From the NCBI GenBank assembly GCA_041394265.1, contig JAWKIO010000005.1, forward strand, positions 2,976,001 to 3,040,000: a stretch of 64,000 nt of DNA, written 5' to 3'. Made by a program: the position numbers and the translations under genes. Below the pieces are notes generated by a model. That model was not told where the DNA came from, did no database searches, and saw only the letters and a program-made list of their open reading frames with translations. Source of the stretch: Acidimicrobiales bacterium (GTDB lineage: Bacteria; Actinomycetota; Acidimicrobiia; Acidimicrobiales; SZUA-35). Shown here one piece after another: positions 24,765 through 33,869 of the stretch. Position 1 is the first letter of the stretch. Every line of letters starts with the position of its first letter.

Positions 24765-26099
24765 GTGACAACGCAGTGCATCTGTGGGGCCGATCGCGCC
24801 GACAACGCTCGGTACTGCTCGGCGTGTGGACGAGCGGTCGACGAGCGATCGGCGGTGCTCGGAGCCGCCCCGGTCACGACGACGCACGTCGATGCCGACG
24901 GACTCGACCTTCGGTTCGTCGCCGTCGCAGCAGCGGTACTCATCGGCGTTTTCGGCTGGGCGATCACGGTCGGTGGCGGCGACAACGATGGTGAGGGCGC
25001 TGATTCGGTTGCCGCGACCACGACGTCATCGACCCTGGAGCACATGAGCTTGCCGCCGACCACTGCGCGCCCTCCTACGACGACGTCGTCCGACGCTGCG
25101 TTCGACGAGCGGGACGGGGATGCGGCCAGCACCGGCCTACTTTTCGCTGGACCAGGTGCCAGGATCATCGGTGACGGTGGACCACTGCTCGGCGAGCCGA
25201 CCGGCCTCCTCCTCTTCCTTCGAGCCAGCCGTGAAGGGGTGGCGATCCTCGATCTCGACACCGGTGCGTTCGTTGACGGTGTCCCCGGCCAGCCGCCGCT
25301 CGATCCCGTGGCGGTGGTCGGCGATCTGCTCCTTGCCCGCTACTACGAGCGGTTGATCTCGCTGCGATTCGACGAGCTCGATGCCAAGCCCGTCTTCCTG
25401 CTGCCGTCCGCGCCGATCCAGGAGGTGGATTCGTCGCACCGAGGAACCGATCTGGTCTGGGTTGCCTACAAGGAGGGCGCCTTTTCGAACTACCTCCTCC
25501 TCGATGCGGCAGACGGATCGATTCTCGACGAGATCGACTACGACGAGCGTCGTGGTCTGCCGCTCGGCAATCGAGCACTCACGACACCGGGGCTCCCTGA
25601 TCTGGTGACAGGAGTCGGCGGCGGCATCTACGAGTCGAGTGGCGGGAGGTTCACGAGGGTCGGCGATGGCACCCTCCTCGCCGCCGACAGCACCCGTGTG
25701 TTGGTCCGCGACTGCACCGCTCCCGACAGCTGCGATCTCGCTTGGCTCGATCGCAGGACCTGGCAGCCGCTGGCGTTGGCGGTGCCGACCGATGCGTTCG
25801 ATGCGGTGTCGCTCGGCGAGGGCTCGGCCTGGTTGAGCGTCATCGACCTCGACGACTTCGCCACCCGGGCGCGCGTCCTCGATCTGTCGTCCGGTGAGGA
25901 GCACACCGTCGCTGTCGTGGCCTTCGATGCCTACGCCGGCGCGGGACCGACCACCTCCTCGAACGGTCGATGGATGGCACGAGTGGTCGATCGAGGGGTT
26001 GAGATCCTCGATACCACCACGGACGAGGCCACCCTCATCGAGCTGCCCGAGCGATTGCTCGGCACGGCGGTGTTCGTCGATGCCGACGTCGTCGGCTAG
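24765..26099 (+). CDS. Zinc-ribbon, single-pass, propeller-like protein, paralogue D
   Basis: A 444-residue fourth copy. Ribbon cysteines 5, 7, 18 and 21 keep the CxC-x10-CxxC spacing. DGLDLRFVAV starts the membrane helix, with LR in place of the RR seen in the others. A Thr/Pro-rich linker (about 85-115) precedes the outer domain, which has GDGGPLLGEPTGLLLFL, AILDLDTG, RYYERLISLRFDELDAKPV, GGGIYESSG, the Cx5C pair (DCTAPDSCDLAW), DRRTWQPLALAVP and SSNGRWMARV. It starts with GTG 24765, 19 bases after C, with CGGGAAG just upstream. Its stop codon shares the four bases CTAG with the stop of the opposing acyl-CoA synthetase. Function is unknown. Confidence 0.79.
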   Translation: MTTQCICGADRADNARYCSACGRAVDERSAVLGAAPVTTTHVDADGLDLRFVAVAAAVLIGVFGWAITVGGGDNDGEGADSVAATTTSSTLEHMSLPPTTARPPTTTSSDAAFDERDGDAASTGLLFAGPGARIIGDGGPLLGEPTGLLLFLRASREGVAILDLDTGAFVDGVPGQPPLDPVAVVGDLLLARYYERLISLRFDELDAKPVFLLPSAPIQEVDSSHRGTDLVWVAYKEGAFSNYLLLDAADGSILDEIDYDERRGLPLGNRALTTPGLPDLVTGVGGGIYESSGGRFTRVGDGTLLAADSTRVLVRDCTAPDSCDLAWLDRRTWQPLALAVPTDAFDAVSLGEGSAWLSVIDLDDFATRARVLDLSSGEEHTVAVVAFDAYAGAGPTTSSNGRWMARVVDRGVEILDTTTDEATLIELPERLLGTAVFVDADVVG

Positions 26100-27718
26100 C
26101 TGACGCCTGCCTGTTCGGCGGCGTAGCCCGTCCACTTCTTGTAGTCGATCTTGCCGTTGGCGGCCCGGGTCAGCGAGTCGACGGTGAATACCTTGCGCGG
26201 CGCCTTGTAGTGGGCCAGCTGGGTCTTCACGTGGGCGATGATCTCGTCCTCGTCGAGCGGGGGGCCGACGGTCGGCTCGACCACGGCAGTGATGATCGAC
26301 CCGAACCGTTCGTCGGGCACACCGACGGCAATGGCATCGACGATACGGGGATGCATCTTCAGAGCTTCCTCGACCTCTTCCGGGAAGACCTTCTCGCCGC
26401 CGGTGTTGATGCACTGCGAACCCCGACCGAGCAGGGTGATGGTGCCGTCGGCCTCGACCGTGGCCCAGTCCCCCGGCAGTGAGTAGCGCACGCCGTTGAT
26501 CGTGGGGAAGGTGGCCTGGGTCTTCACCTCGTCCTTGTAGTAACCGACCGGCATGAGGCCCTTCACGCCCAGGCGGCCGATGTCGCCCGAGCCGGGCTCG
26601 ACCAGCTCGCCGTCTTCGCGGATCACGATGCCGCTGTCACCCAGATCGAACTTGGCCGTGCTGCCGATGTTGTCCTTGGAGGAGTAGCTCGCTCCCATGC
26701 CGATGGCCTCGGACGACCCGAGCGAATCGAAGATGATGAGGTCGGGCATGTACGACAGCAGCCGTTCCTTGATGGGCTGACTCCACATGACGCCGCTCGA
26801 CACCATGCTGGCGACGGTCGAGAGGTCCCACCGGTCGGGGTGCTCATCGAGCGCCTCGACGATCGGGCGGGCGAAGGCGTCGCCGACGATGATGACGGCG
26901 GTGACCTTCTCGCGCTCGATGGCATCGAGCATGAGCGGCGGATCGAAGTGACGGTTGGGCAGGGTCACCAGGCAGCCGCCGGCGGTGAGCGCGTTCATCG
27001 CGCTGATGTGGCCGGTGCCGTGCATCAAGGGTGCGCCTGGCAGCATCACCGGTGCGAGTTCGCCGATCTGACGGGTGACCTCTTTCCAGGCCTCGATGTC
27101 GGCGTCGGGCCCGAGTGGCATCGGGTGGGTCTTGGTGGTGACCTCGATCAGGGTGTTCTGATCCCACATGACGCCCTTCGGCATCCCGGTGGTGCCACCG
27201 GTGTAGAGGAACCACAGATCGCTGCCCGAGCGGCCCCACGGGGCGGAGACGTTCTCGTCGGTGCCGGCGGCCGCCGCAGTTTCGTAGTCGGTTGCCCAGT
27301 CGGGGCAGGGGTTGGTGCCGTCGTCGACCCACAGCCATAGCTTGACCTTGGGCAGCTGGTCACGGATTCGCTCGATCGTGTCGACGAACGTGGCGTGGAA
27401 CGTGACCACCTCGGCGTCGGAGTTGTCCCACAGGTAGAGCAGCTCGTTGTCGGCGTAGCGGTAGTTCGTGTTGACCGGCACGAGCGACGCCTTGAACGAG
27501 GCGAACACCGACTCCATGTAGGGCGGCGAGTTGTACATGTACTGCGCCGACTTGCCCTGCTTCTTCACGCCGGCGTCGATCATGGTCTGGGCGACGCCGT
27601 TCGCTCGCCGGTTGAACTCGGTCCAGCTCGTGGTCTGGTCGCCGAAGACCTGCGCCCGCTGATCCCCTCGGATCTCGGCGCAGTGCTCCCACAGGTCGGC
27701 GAAATTCCACTTGCTCAT
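26096..27718 (-). CDS. Acyl-CoA synthetase (AMP-forming), copy 1
   Basis: A 540-residue adenylate-forming enzyme. The P-loop is LWFLYTGGTTGMPKGVMW; DSLGSSEAIGMGASYSS, GDWATVEADGTITLLGR and the hinge then lead to a C-terminal domain ending SLTRAANGKIDYKKW, whose Lys is catalytic in the family. It activates a carboxylic acid to its CoA thioester using ATP, feeding beta-oxidation. The opening WNFADLWEHCAEIRGDQRAQ and the VMW after the P-loop are typical of actinobacterial FadD proteins near steroid and branched-acid genes; substrate is not determined. Stop codons of this gene and paralogue D share CTAG. Its neighbour at 27886 is a close paralogue, pointing to a tandem duplication with later divergence. 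Confidence 0.88.
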   Translation of the reverse strand: MSKWNFADLWEHCAEIRGDQRAQVFGDQTTSWTEFNRRANGVAQTMIDAGVKKQGKSAQYMYNSPPYMESVFASFKASLVPVNTNYRYADNELLYLWDNSDAEVVTFHATFVDTIERIRDQLPKVKLWLWVDDGTNPCPDWATDYETAAAAGTDENVSAPWGRSGSDLWFLYTGGTTGMPKGVMWDQNTLIEVTTKTHPMPLGPDADIEAWKEVTRQIGELAPVMLPGAPLMHGTGHISAMNALTAGGCLVTLPNRHFDPPLMLDAIEREKVTAVIIVGDAFARPIVEALDEHPDRWDLSTVASMVSSGVMWSQPIKERLLSYMPDLIIFDSLGSSEAIGMGASYSSKDNIGSTAKFDLGDSGIVIREDGELVEPGSGDIGRLGVKGLMPVGYYKDEVKTQATFPTINGVRYSLPGDWATVEADGTITLLGRGSQCINTGGEKVFPEEVEEALKMHPRIVDAIAVGVPDERFGSIITAVVEPTVGPPLDEDEIIAHVKTQLAHYKAPRKVFTVDSLTRAANGKIDYKKWTGYAAEQAGVS

Positions 27719-27745
27719 GTGTCCCCCAGAGACGGTTGGCTGACA

Positions 27746-27796
27746 GCTGTCGTTCAGCGATGGCTGTCGTTCAGCGATGGCGGCCGTTCAACGACG
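27746..27796. repeat. 17-bp tandem repeat, three copies
   Basis: GCTGTCGTTCAGCGATG occurs at 27746 and 27763, with a degraded third copy at 27780. It lies in the 167-bp gap between the two acyl-CoA synthetases. The rest of the gap shows no gene. Confidence 0.8.
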
Positions 27797-27885
27797 ATCG
27801 CCGTTCGTTTGCTTAGCGCATGGCGCGCCCGGTCCACCAGTCGGCGAGCCACCGGTCGGTGGGCCGCCCGACGAGCGCAGCCAGA

Positions 27886-29550
27886 TCAGACGTTGCTCTC
27901 GGCGTGGGCGGTCCAGCGCTTGTAGTCGATCTTGCCGTTGGCCGCCCGGTCGAGAGAGTCGACCACGATCACCCGCTTGGGCGCCTTGTAGTGGGCGAGG
28001 TGCGACTTGACGTGATCGATCACGGCGGCCTCGTCGAACTCGGCGCCGCGAGTTTCGAGCTCGACGACGGCGGTGACAGCCTGGCCGAAGCGGTCGTCGG
28101 GGATGCCGACGGCGATGGCGTCGTGGATGGTCGGGAACTGCTTGAGCGCCTCCTCGACCTCTTCGGGGAAGACCTTCTCGCCGCCGGTGTTGATGCACAC
28201 CGAGCCTCGACCGAGCAGCGTGATCGAGCCGTCGGCCGCCACGGTGGCGAAGTCACCGGGGATCGAATAGCGACGACCGTTGATAGTGGGGAAGGTGGCC
28301 TGGGACTTCTCGGGGTCCTTGTAATAGCCGATCGGGGTACGCGAGCTGAGGGCGACCTTGCCGATCTCGTCGGACCCGGGTTCGAGGATGCGACCGTCGT
28401 CGGTGATGACCACCGAGTCGGGGCTCAGCTCGAACGATGCCGTGCTCGATGATGCGCCACCGGTCGACACGGACTTGGCCATGCCGATGGCCTCGGACGA
28501 GCCGAAGGCATCGACGATCACCATGCGCGAGTTGAACTCGGACAGTCCGACCTTCGACTCCTGCGAGAACATCACCCCAGAGGAGATGATCACGCGCAGG
28601 CTCGAGATGTCCCAGCGATCGGGCTCGGCTCGTAGCGCCGCCAGGATCGGCTTGGCGAACGCGTCGCCGACGATGAAGATGCTCTTCACCCCGTGACGCT
28701 GGATCAGGTCGAGCATCTCCTCGACCGAGAACTTGATGCCCTCGAGGGTGACGATCGCGCCGCCGAGGCTGAGGGTGTTGAGGGCGTTGAAGAGACCGGT
28801 GCCGTGCATGAGTGGGCAGGCCGGGAGGCTGATGGGACCGGGCTTCGGCGTGCGGGCCCGGACGGCGGCCGAGAAGCCGTCGGCATCGAGATCGGGGATC
28901 ACCGGCAGGGGTGTGCCGTTGGACTTGTCGTTGACGCCGAAGAGATCGTCTTCCCGCCACATCACGCCCTTCGGCATGCCGGTGGTGCCGCCGGTGTAGA
29001 GCAGGACGAGTTGGTCGCCGCTGCGACCCCACGGCCCGCGCACGCGGCCATCGTTGGGTGTCGCCGTTGCCGACTCGTAGGGGGTGGCCCAGTTGGGACA
29101 GTTCGTGGGATCGTCGCCGACCCAGAGCCACGTGGTGATGTTGGGGACCCGATCCCGGATGCGCTCGATGGTCTCGGTGAACGTGTCTTCGAAGACGGCA
29201 GCGACGGCGTCGGCGTTGTCCCAGATGTAGACCAGCTCGTCGTCGGCGTAGCGGTAGTTCGTGTTCACGTGCACCAACGCCGCCTTCGAGCACGCAGCGA
29301 AGGTCTCGGCGTACTCGGGGCGGTTGTGCAGGTAGAAGACCACCTTGTCCTGATGGCCGCAGCCGGCGTCGAGCAGGTAGCGGGCAAGACCGTCGGCCCG
29401 AGCATCGAACTCGGCCCAGGTGACGACGCGATCGCCGTGAAGGAGGGCGGGCGCATCGGGGATGCAGGTGGCCACGGTCTCCCAGATGTCGGCGTAGGTC
29501 CAGCCGTTGGAGGCCGGAGCGTTGGCAGCGTTCGTCGAAGTGTCGGTCAC
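27886..29550 (-). CDS. Acyl-CoA synthetase (AMP-forming), copy 2
   Basis: A 554-residue paralogue of the preceding synthetase. It has LVLLYTGGTTGMPKGVMWRE, VDAFGSSEAIGMAKSVSTGG, GDFATVAADGSITLLGRGSV and the C-terminal SLDRAANGKIDYKRW with the catalytic Lys. Like copy 1 it should make acyl-CoA from an organic acid in the cytoplasm; the differences near the acyl pocket (for example AKSVSTGG against ASYSSKD) suggest another chain. GTG 29550 is chosen over the ATG-like start at 29595 because TACACT, a good -10 box, ends seven bases before it and lies inside the longer version. The gene is followed by a repeat-bearing gap and copy 1 on the same strand. Confidence 0.88.
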   Translation of the reverse strand: MTDTSTNAANAPASNGWTYADIWETVATCIPDAPALLHGDRVVTWAEFDARADGLARYLLDAGCGHQDKVVFYLHNRPEYAETFAACSKAALVHVNTNYRYADDELVYIWDNADAVAAVFEDTFTETIERIRDRVPNITTWLWVGDDPTNCPNWATPYESATATPNDGRVRGPWGRSGDQLVLLYTGGTTGMPKGVMWREDDLFGVNDKSNGTPLPVIPDLDADGFSAAVRARTPKPGPISLPACPLMHGTGLFNALNTLSLGGAIVTLEGIKFSVEEMLDLIQRHGVKSIFIVGDAFAKPILAALRAEPDRWDISSLRVIISSGVMFSQESKVGLSEFNSRMVIVDAFGSSEAIGMAKSVSTGGASSSTASFELSPDSVVITDDGRILEPGSDEIGKVALSSRTPIGYYKDPEKSQATFPTINGRRYSIPGDFATVAADGSITLLGRGSVCINTGGEKVFPEEVEEALKQFPTIHDAIAVGIPDDRFGQAVTAVVELETRGAEFDEAAVIDHVKSHLAHYKAPKRVIVVDSLDRAANGKIDYKRWTAHAESNV

Positions 29551-29557
29551 GGCGGGA

Positions 29558-29563
29558 AGTGTA
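29558..29563 (-). promoter_or_regulatory. -10 box TACACT, leaderless type
   Basis: TACACT ends seven bases before GTG 29550 of acyl-CoA synthetase copy 2 and has no ribosome binding site between. Confidence 0.6.
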
Positions 29564-29594
29564 GGCGGCACACCTCGGGCGTTCGAACGCCACA

Positions 29595-29655
29595 TCAGCA
29601 GGGTTCGACTCTGTCGACCGGGTCAGCAGGGTTCGGCTCCGCCGCTGCGTCAGCG
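29595..29655. repeat. 28-bp tandem duplication ending at a stop codon
   Basis: TCAGCAGGGTTCG lies at 29595 and 29623, and a partial third copy at 29650 supplies the stop codon of the flavoprotein gene. GCCACATCA (29589) and TGATGTGGC (29656) flank it as an inverted repeat. Confidence 0.7.
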
Positions 29656-30927
29656 TGATGTGGCGGCGTCGACCGGCGCGGCGGAGCGCTCGGCAAAGGC
29701 CCCGGGCTGGTGGAAGACCCCGCGCCCCCACCGTTTCGGTGTGCCGAGCAAGGCCCGGGGATAGTCCTCGAACAGCCAGCGACCGAAGTTGCGTCGGGTC
29801 CAGTCGTTGGTGTCGGCGATCGCCACGCTCCAGTTCGCCCACCGTTCGGTGGCCAGGAGGTTCGACAGCGTTGCGGCAAGGCGATGGTCGCGGACCATGC
29901 CGGCACGCAGTTCGTGCTCGTAGTCCGCCGCCGCACCGGCGGGATCGGCCCGCCCAAACGCCGCGATCCGTTGCGCCGCTTGCCGGCCGGTCTCGATCGC
30001 CTGGCCGATGCCCTCGCCGGTCATGGGATCGGTGGCCGCCACGGCATCGCCGACGAAGAAGATGCGGCCCGCGGTGATCGGAAGTTCGCCGAGCCGAGCC
30101 GGGATCGGCCAAGCCCGGTGGGGCCCCTCGGGTTCGGCGTCGGGGCCGAGGACCTCGGCGACATGGGGACGCTGCAGGATGTCCTGCCACAGCTTGCCCA
30201 TCTCCTGGATGCGATGGTTGCGGTCGCGCTGGATGCCGAAGCCCACGTTGACCGAACCGTCGGCGAGAGGGAACGACCAGATGTAGCCGGGAAGCAGATC
30301 GGCATCGAACCACACGATCAGCTCGCGTCGTGCTGCCGGGGCGACGTTGCGGACGTACTGACGGAAGGCGTGCCACTCGCCTCGGTAGCCGGCGGGAGCG
30401 AGACCGAGCAGTTTGCGGGTCGGCGACCACATGCCGTCGGCTGCGATCACCGCCGTTGCCGTGACGGCGCCGTGCGTGGTGGTGACCGAAACGCCGTTGT
30501 CGTCTTGGCTGATCCCGATGAGTTCGACGCCTTCGTGCACGTCGGCGCCCGCCCGTTTGGCCAGCTCGACCAGGGCCAGGTCGAGCTCGCTGCGACGAGC
30601 AACGACCGAGAAGTTGCCCTGCCCGCGGGGGAGCGGAAGGACCATGGCCCGGCCCGAGGGAGCAACCACGCGGACATCGTCGACCGGCTGCCAGCTCGGA
30701 ACGTCGCCCGGATCGAGTCCGAGCGCTTCCAGATGCCGCAGCGCGTTGGCCGTGAGGCCGTCGCCGCAACACTTCTCACGAGGGAAGGTCGCCTTGTCGA
30801 TCACGACGGCGTCGATCCCTGCTCGAGCAGCCTCGATGGCTGCCGCGCTGCCGGCAGGACCACCGCCGACGATCACCAGGTCGGCGGTCGACGGAAGCTC
30901 GCGTCGCGAGGGCGTGTCGCCGGGCAT
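29650..30927 (-). CDS. Geranylgeranyl-reductase-family flavoprotein
   Basis: A 425-residue FAD protein. LVIVGGGPAGSAAAIEAARAG is the Rossmann site; DKATFPREKCCGDGLT is the PxxKxCGDG signature of geranylgeranyl reductases, and FFVGDAVAATDPMTGEGIGQ with AIETG is the second FAD motif. These enzymes saturate isoprenoid chains of menaquinone, lipids or similar compounds at the membrane face. Mycobacterial relatives such as MenJ reduce menaquinone, so that role is possible here. ATG 30927 lies one base after the stop of the VanW gene, so they share a message. The C-terminal end falls in a short repeat. No other menaquinone gene is in view. Confidence 0.87.
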   Translation of the reverse strand: MPGDTPSRRELPSTADLVIVGGGPAGSAAAIEAARAGIDAVVIDKATFPREKCCGDGLTANALRHLEALGLDPGDVPSWQPVDDVRVVAPSGRAMVLPLPRGQGNFSVVARRSELDLALVELAKRAGADVHEGVELIGISQDDNGVSVTTTHGAVTATAVIAADGMWSPTRKLLGLAPAGYRGEWHAFRQYVRNVAPAARRELIVWFDADLLPGYIWSFPLADGSVNVGFGIQRDRNHRIQEMGKLWQDILQRPHVAEVLGPDAEPEGPHRAWPIPARLGELPITAGRIFFVGDAVAATDPMTGEGIGQAIETGRQAAQRIAAFGRADPAGAAADYEHELRAGMVRDHRLAATLSNLLATERWANWSVAIADTNDWTRRNFGRWLFEDYPRALLGTPKRWGRGVFHQPGAFAERSAAPVDAATSR

Positions 30928-30928
30928 G

Positions 30929-32791
30929 TCAGGGAGTCGAGGTGGTGGTGGTCTCGGCCGGCGGTTCGGTGACCGGGGGCGCCGTGGTGGGCGGAGCGTT
31001 CGGATCGGTGGTGTCGGTGGTTTCGGGCTCTTCCTCGACCGGGGGCGGCTCGGTGGTGGGGACCGTGGAGTTGCCGTTGCAGTCGATGCCTTCGCCGGGT
31101 CGATACAGGCCGAAGAACGTATCGAGGTCGACCGTGCCGTCGTCGTAGGTGCGCTGGCGGGTGGTGGTGACCCGGGTGCACGCCCCCTGGGCGGTCTCGT
31201 TGCGACCGATGTCTTCGACCGCAATGTGCTTGGTGGAGTACATGGTGACCGTGAGACTGGTGTCGGTGTAGCTGGTCCAGATCAAGATGCCGTAGGGCGT
31301 CTGGTTGCGCAGGACGAGATCCGGCTTGGGCCACGAGATCGTGGCTTCGCGACCGCGGGGGTAGCGGCTGAAGTACAGCGAGTGGCTCTGGTACTCGGGG
31401 ATCTCGATGCCGGCGAAGAAGGCAGCGTTGAAGGTGGTGGTGGCGAACTGGCTGACACCTCCGCCGACCTGATCTTCGAGGATGCCGTCGGCGATGGCGT
31501 GGGCCGGTACGAAACCTCGCTCGGTCGTCCGCTTGCCAACGAACCCGTTGAGGCTGAAGCTCTCGCCCGGAGGGATGACGGCGCCGCGCACGATGTCGGC
31601 CATGTTGTGGATGTTGGTGACGCGGCCCTGGCAACAGTCGTGCTTGGTGGTGAAGGTCGAGATCTCTTCGATGATCCCGAGCGCCTCGAGGTCGGCGATG
31701 CCTTCATCGGCGCCGGCAGTCTTGGCTTCGAGCTCGATCAGGACCGTTGGGGCGGTTGGCGTTTCGCTCTCGTCGTCGGTCTCATCGTCCGGATCTTCGC
31801 CGTCGCCCTCGTCCACAGGATCGACGTTGCCGCCGGCCAGCAAGGCGGCCTTCAGGGTCTCCGGGGTGTCGTCGGCGCAGCACACCACCGATTCCGACGG
31901 TGGCACGATGATCGGCTTGCCGTCGACGATGTCGAAGTGCGCCAGCTGATCCTCGGAACCGAGGCGAGGGAGCATCGTGCGCAACTCGTCGAGCGCCGTC
32001 GGCTGGTCGATTTTCCAGGTGGGCGTGTCGCCGGACAGGTCGAGTTCGACCCACGACCGCAGCTGGGATGAGCTGACGTCGGTCGTGCTCCGGAGGACTC
32101 GGATCGTGACGTCGTTGGCGGTGGCGGTATTGGCCTCGGCGGCGACGGCGTCGAGCTCGGCCGTGTCGAGCTCGGGGTGCAGCGGATCGGACTCGAGTGC
32201 CAGGGAATACGGCTCGCCGGCAGCAAGCATCGCCGGCAGGGCGTCGATGACGAGCTGGGGATCGAGCGTGGCGCCATCGGCGCCCGGGACCACAACGAGT
32301 TCGTCGTTCTCGAGCGTCATGTAGGGCTCGACCGGGTCGTCGAGCGCGGTGGACACGAGTTGCGCCACCGACTGGTCGGTGGCTCCCTCGTCGATCACGT
32401 ACGGCACCTCGAGCTGTTCGTCGGAGAAGAACGTGCCGACCCACTTGAACGGGCGGAGGAGGAAGAAGCCCCCGCGTCGGGCATCGAGTGCCTCTTGCGC
32501 CAGCGTGGGACCATCGACTCGGACACCGAGGGCGAAGGCATCGGTGGCGATCGTCTCGTCACCCACGACCAGCTCGACCGGCCGGTTCGACAGATCGGAG
32601 GTGAGCTCGACGCCGACGGCCTCGAGGTCGGCCTGATCGAGCCCGCCGACCGACTGCTCACCGACGCTGACGTTGCGCACGACACGATCGCCGGTGACCG
32701 CGGTGTCGATGCCCCAGGCCGCGACGACGAACAGCAGGACCCCGAGCGGAATGCCGCCGGCGATGAGGAGAAGCCGCTTGCGTTGAGACAC
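30929..32791 (-). CDS. VanW-family protein with peptidoglycan-binding-like domains
   Basis: A 620-residue surface protein. A basic start (SQRKR) and a hydrophobic helix (about 7-28) anchor it. The middle holds two copies of a PG_binding_4-like region (for example ELTSDLSNRPVELVVGDETI), an acidic linker around 335-355, and then the VanW domain with PPGESFSLNGFVGKRTTERG, VGGGVSQFATTTFNAAFFAG and YQSHSLYFSRYPRGREATI. The last 60 residues are Thr/Pro-rich and lie in the wall or outside. VanW domains are common in Gram-positive surface proteins; their chemistry is unsettled, and vancomycin resistance is not implied. GTG 32791 gives the correct anchor start; longer versions add no recognisable sequence. 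It is first in an operon with the flavoprotein. Confidence 0.85.
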   Translation of the reverse strand: MSQRKRLLLIAGGIPLGVLLFVVAAWGIDTAVTGDRVVRNVSVGEQSVGGLDQADLEAVGVELTSDLSNRPVELVVGDETIATDAFALGVRVDGPTLAQEALDARRGGFFLLRPFKWVGTFFSDEQLEVPYVIDEGATDQSVAQLVSTALDDPVEPYMTLENDELVVVPGADGATLDPQLVIDALPAMLAAGEPYSLALESDPLHPELDTAELDAVAAEANTATANDVTIRVLRSTTDVSSSQLRSWVELDLSGDTPTWKIDQPTALDELRTMLPRLGSEDQLAHFDIVDGKPIIVPPSESVVCCADDTPETLKAALLAGGNVDPVDEGDGEDPDDETDDESETPTAPTVLIELEAKTAGADEGIADLEALGIIEEISTFTTKHDCCQGRVTNIHNMADIVRGAVIPPGESFSLNGFVGKRTTERGFVPAHAIADGILEDQVGGGVSQFATTTFNAAFFAGIEIPEYQSHSLYFSRYPRGREATISWPKPDLVLRNQTPYGILIWTSYTDTSLTVTMYSTKHIAVEDIGRNETAQGACTRVTTTRQRTYDDGTVDLDTFFGLYRPGEGIDCNGNSTVPTTEPPPVEEEPETTDTTDPNAPPTTAPPVTEPPAETTTTSTP

Positions 32792-32932
32792 GAGGTGACA
32801 GTCTGCCACCTGTGGTAGCGCGAGAGGCGTCAGCTTTTCATCCCCCGCTTCCGCTGTGACATGATCCACAGGCCTCGCGGCGTCGATCGACGAGCTGTGA
32901 GTCCTCAACCACCTGGAGTGAAGGAAGATCCC

Positions 32933-33859
32933 ATGAATCGACTGTGCGACGATCGAGTCGTCATCATCACCGGTGCCGGACGCGGCATCGGACGCGAACA
33001 CGCCCTCATGCTCGCCGAGCACGGTGCCAAGGTGGTGGTCAACGATCTCGGCGCCTCGGTCGACGGCACCGGCGGTGATCAGTCACCGGCCCACGAGGTG
33101 GTCGAGGAGATCAAGGGCATGGGCGGCGATGCCGTGGTGAACGGCGACGACGTCTCCGACTGGGAGGGTGCACAACGCCTGATCAATACCGCGGTCGAGA
33201 ACTTCGGCAAGCTCGATGCCGTGATCAACAACGCAGGCATCCTGCGTGACCGCATGCTCACGAACATGACCGAGGCCGAGTGGGACGCCGTCATCAAGGT
33301 GCACTTGAAGGGCACGTTCGCCCCCGCTCGTTGGGCCGCTGCGTACTGGCGGGAGCGGGCCAAGGCCGGCGAGACCAACGATGCCCGCATCATCAACACC
33401 ACGTCGGTGTCCGGCATCTACGGCAACCCGGGTCAGACCAACTACGGCGCCGCCAAGGCGGGGATCGCCACGTTCACGATGATCGCCGCCCAGGAGCTGG
33501 CCCGCTACGGCGTCACCGTGAACGCGATCGCTCCCGCTGCGCTCACTCGCATGACCGAGAACCTCGGCATGGGTGAACTCGACGGCGAGGCCCGCGAGGC
33601 CATGTCGCCGCGCTGGATCGCCCCGATTGCCACGTGGTTGTGCAGCACCGAGAGCGCGCCTGTGACCGGCCGGGTCTTCGAGGCCAGCGGCCAGGTCTTC
33701 GGCATCGCCGAGTCGTGGCATCGTGGCCCGACCGCCACACCGGTCGACGATCCCACCCTCCTGGGTCCGATCGTGAAGGACCTCATGGGCAAGGCCCAAC
33801 CCAACAGCGACATGTCGGGCGCTCCGGCCACCGGGCCCGGCCGTCCGACCGCCTACTGA
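32933..33859 (+). CDS. MFE-2-type short-chain dehydrogenase
   Basis: A 308-residue SDR closely similar in plan to the one at 12312. IITGAGRGIGREHALMLAEHG is the cofactor site, VVVNDLGASVDGTGGDQSP the MFE-2-like loop, NNAGILRDRMLTNM and NYGAAKAGIATFT the catalytic Tyr and Lys region. Likely reaction: oxidation of a (3R)-hydroxyacyl-CoA to the ketoacyl-CoA. The next gene encodes a MaoC-type hydratase, which makes exactly that hydroxyacyl-CoA; together they equal the two central parts of multifunctional enzyme 2. ATG 32933 has AAGGAAG upstream; the longer frame from 32861 has no such site. The C-terminal 30 residues are Pro/Gly-rich. Confidence 0.9.
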   Translation: MNRLCDDRVVIITGAGRGIGREHALMLAEHGAKVVVNDLGASVDGTGGDQSPAHEVVEEIKGMGGDAVVNGDDVSDWEGAQRLINTAVENFGKLDAVINNAGILRDRMLTNMTEAEWDAVIKVHLKGTFAPARWAAAYWRERAKAGETNDARIINTTSVSGIYGNPGQTNYGAAKAGIATFTMIAAQELARYGVTVNAIAPAALTRMTENLGMGELDGEAREAMSPRWIAPIATWLCSTESAPVTGRVFEASGQVFGIAESWHRGPTATPVDDPTLLGPIVKDLMGKAQPNSDMSGAPATGPGRPTAY

Positions 33860-33869
33860 GGAGCCTCGA

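Noticed and set aside
28253..30772. 839-codon minus-strand frame over acyl-CoA synthetase and flavoprotein
   Set aside because: Another frame on the same strand as two confident genes; Arg/Pro/His-rich, typical of a shifted high-GC frame.
30929..32791. Vancomycin resistance gene
   Set aside because: VanW domains occur widely in surface proteins; no vanHAX-type ligase genes are near.
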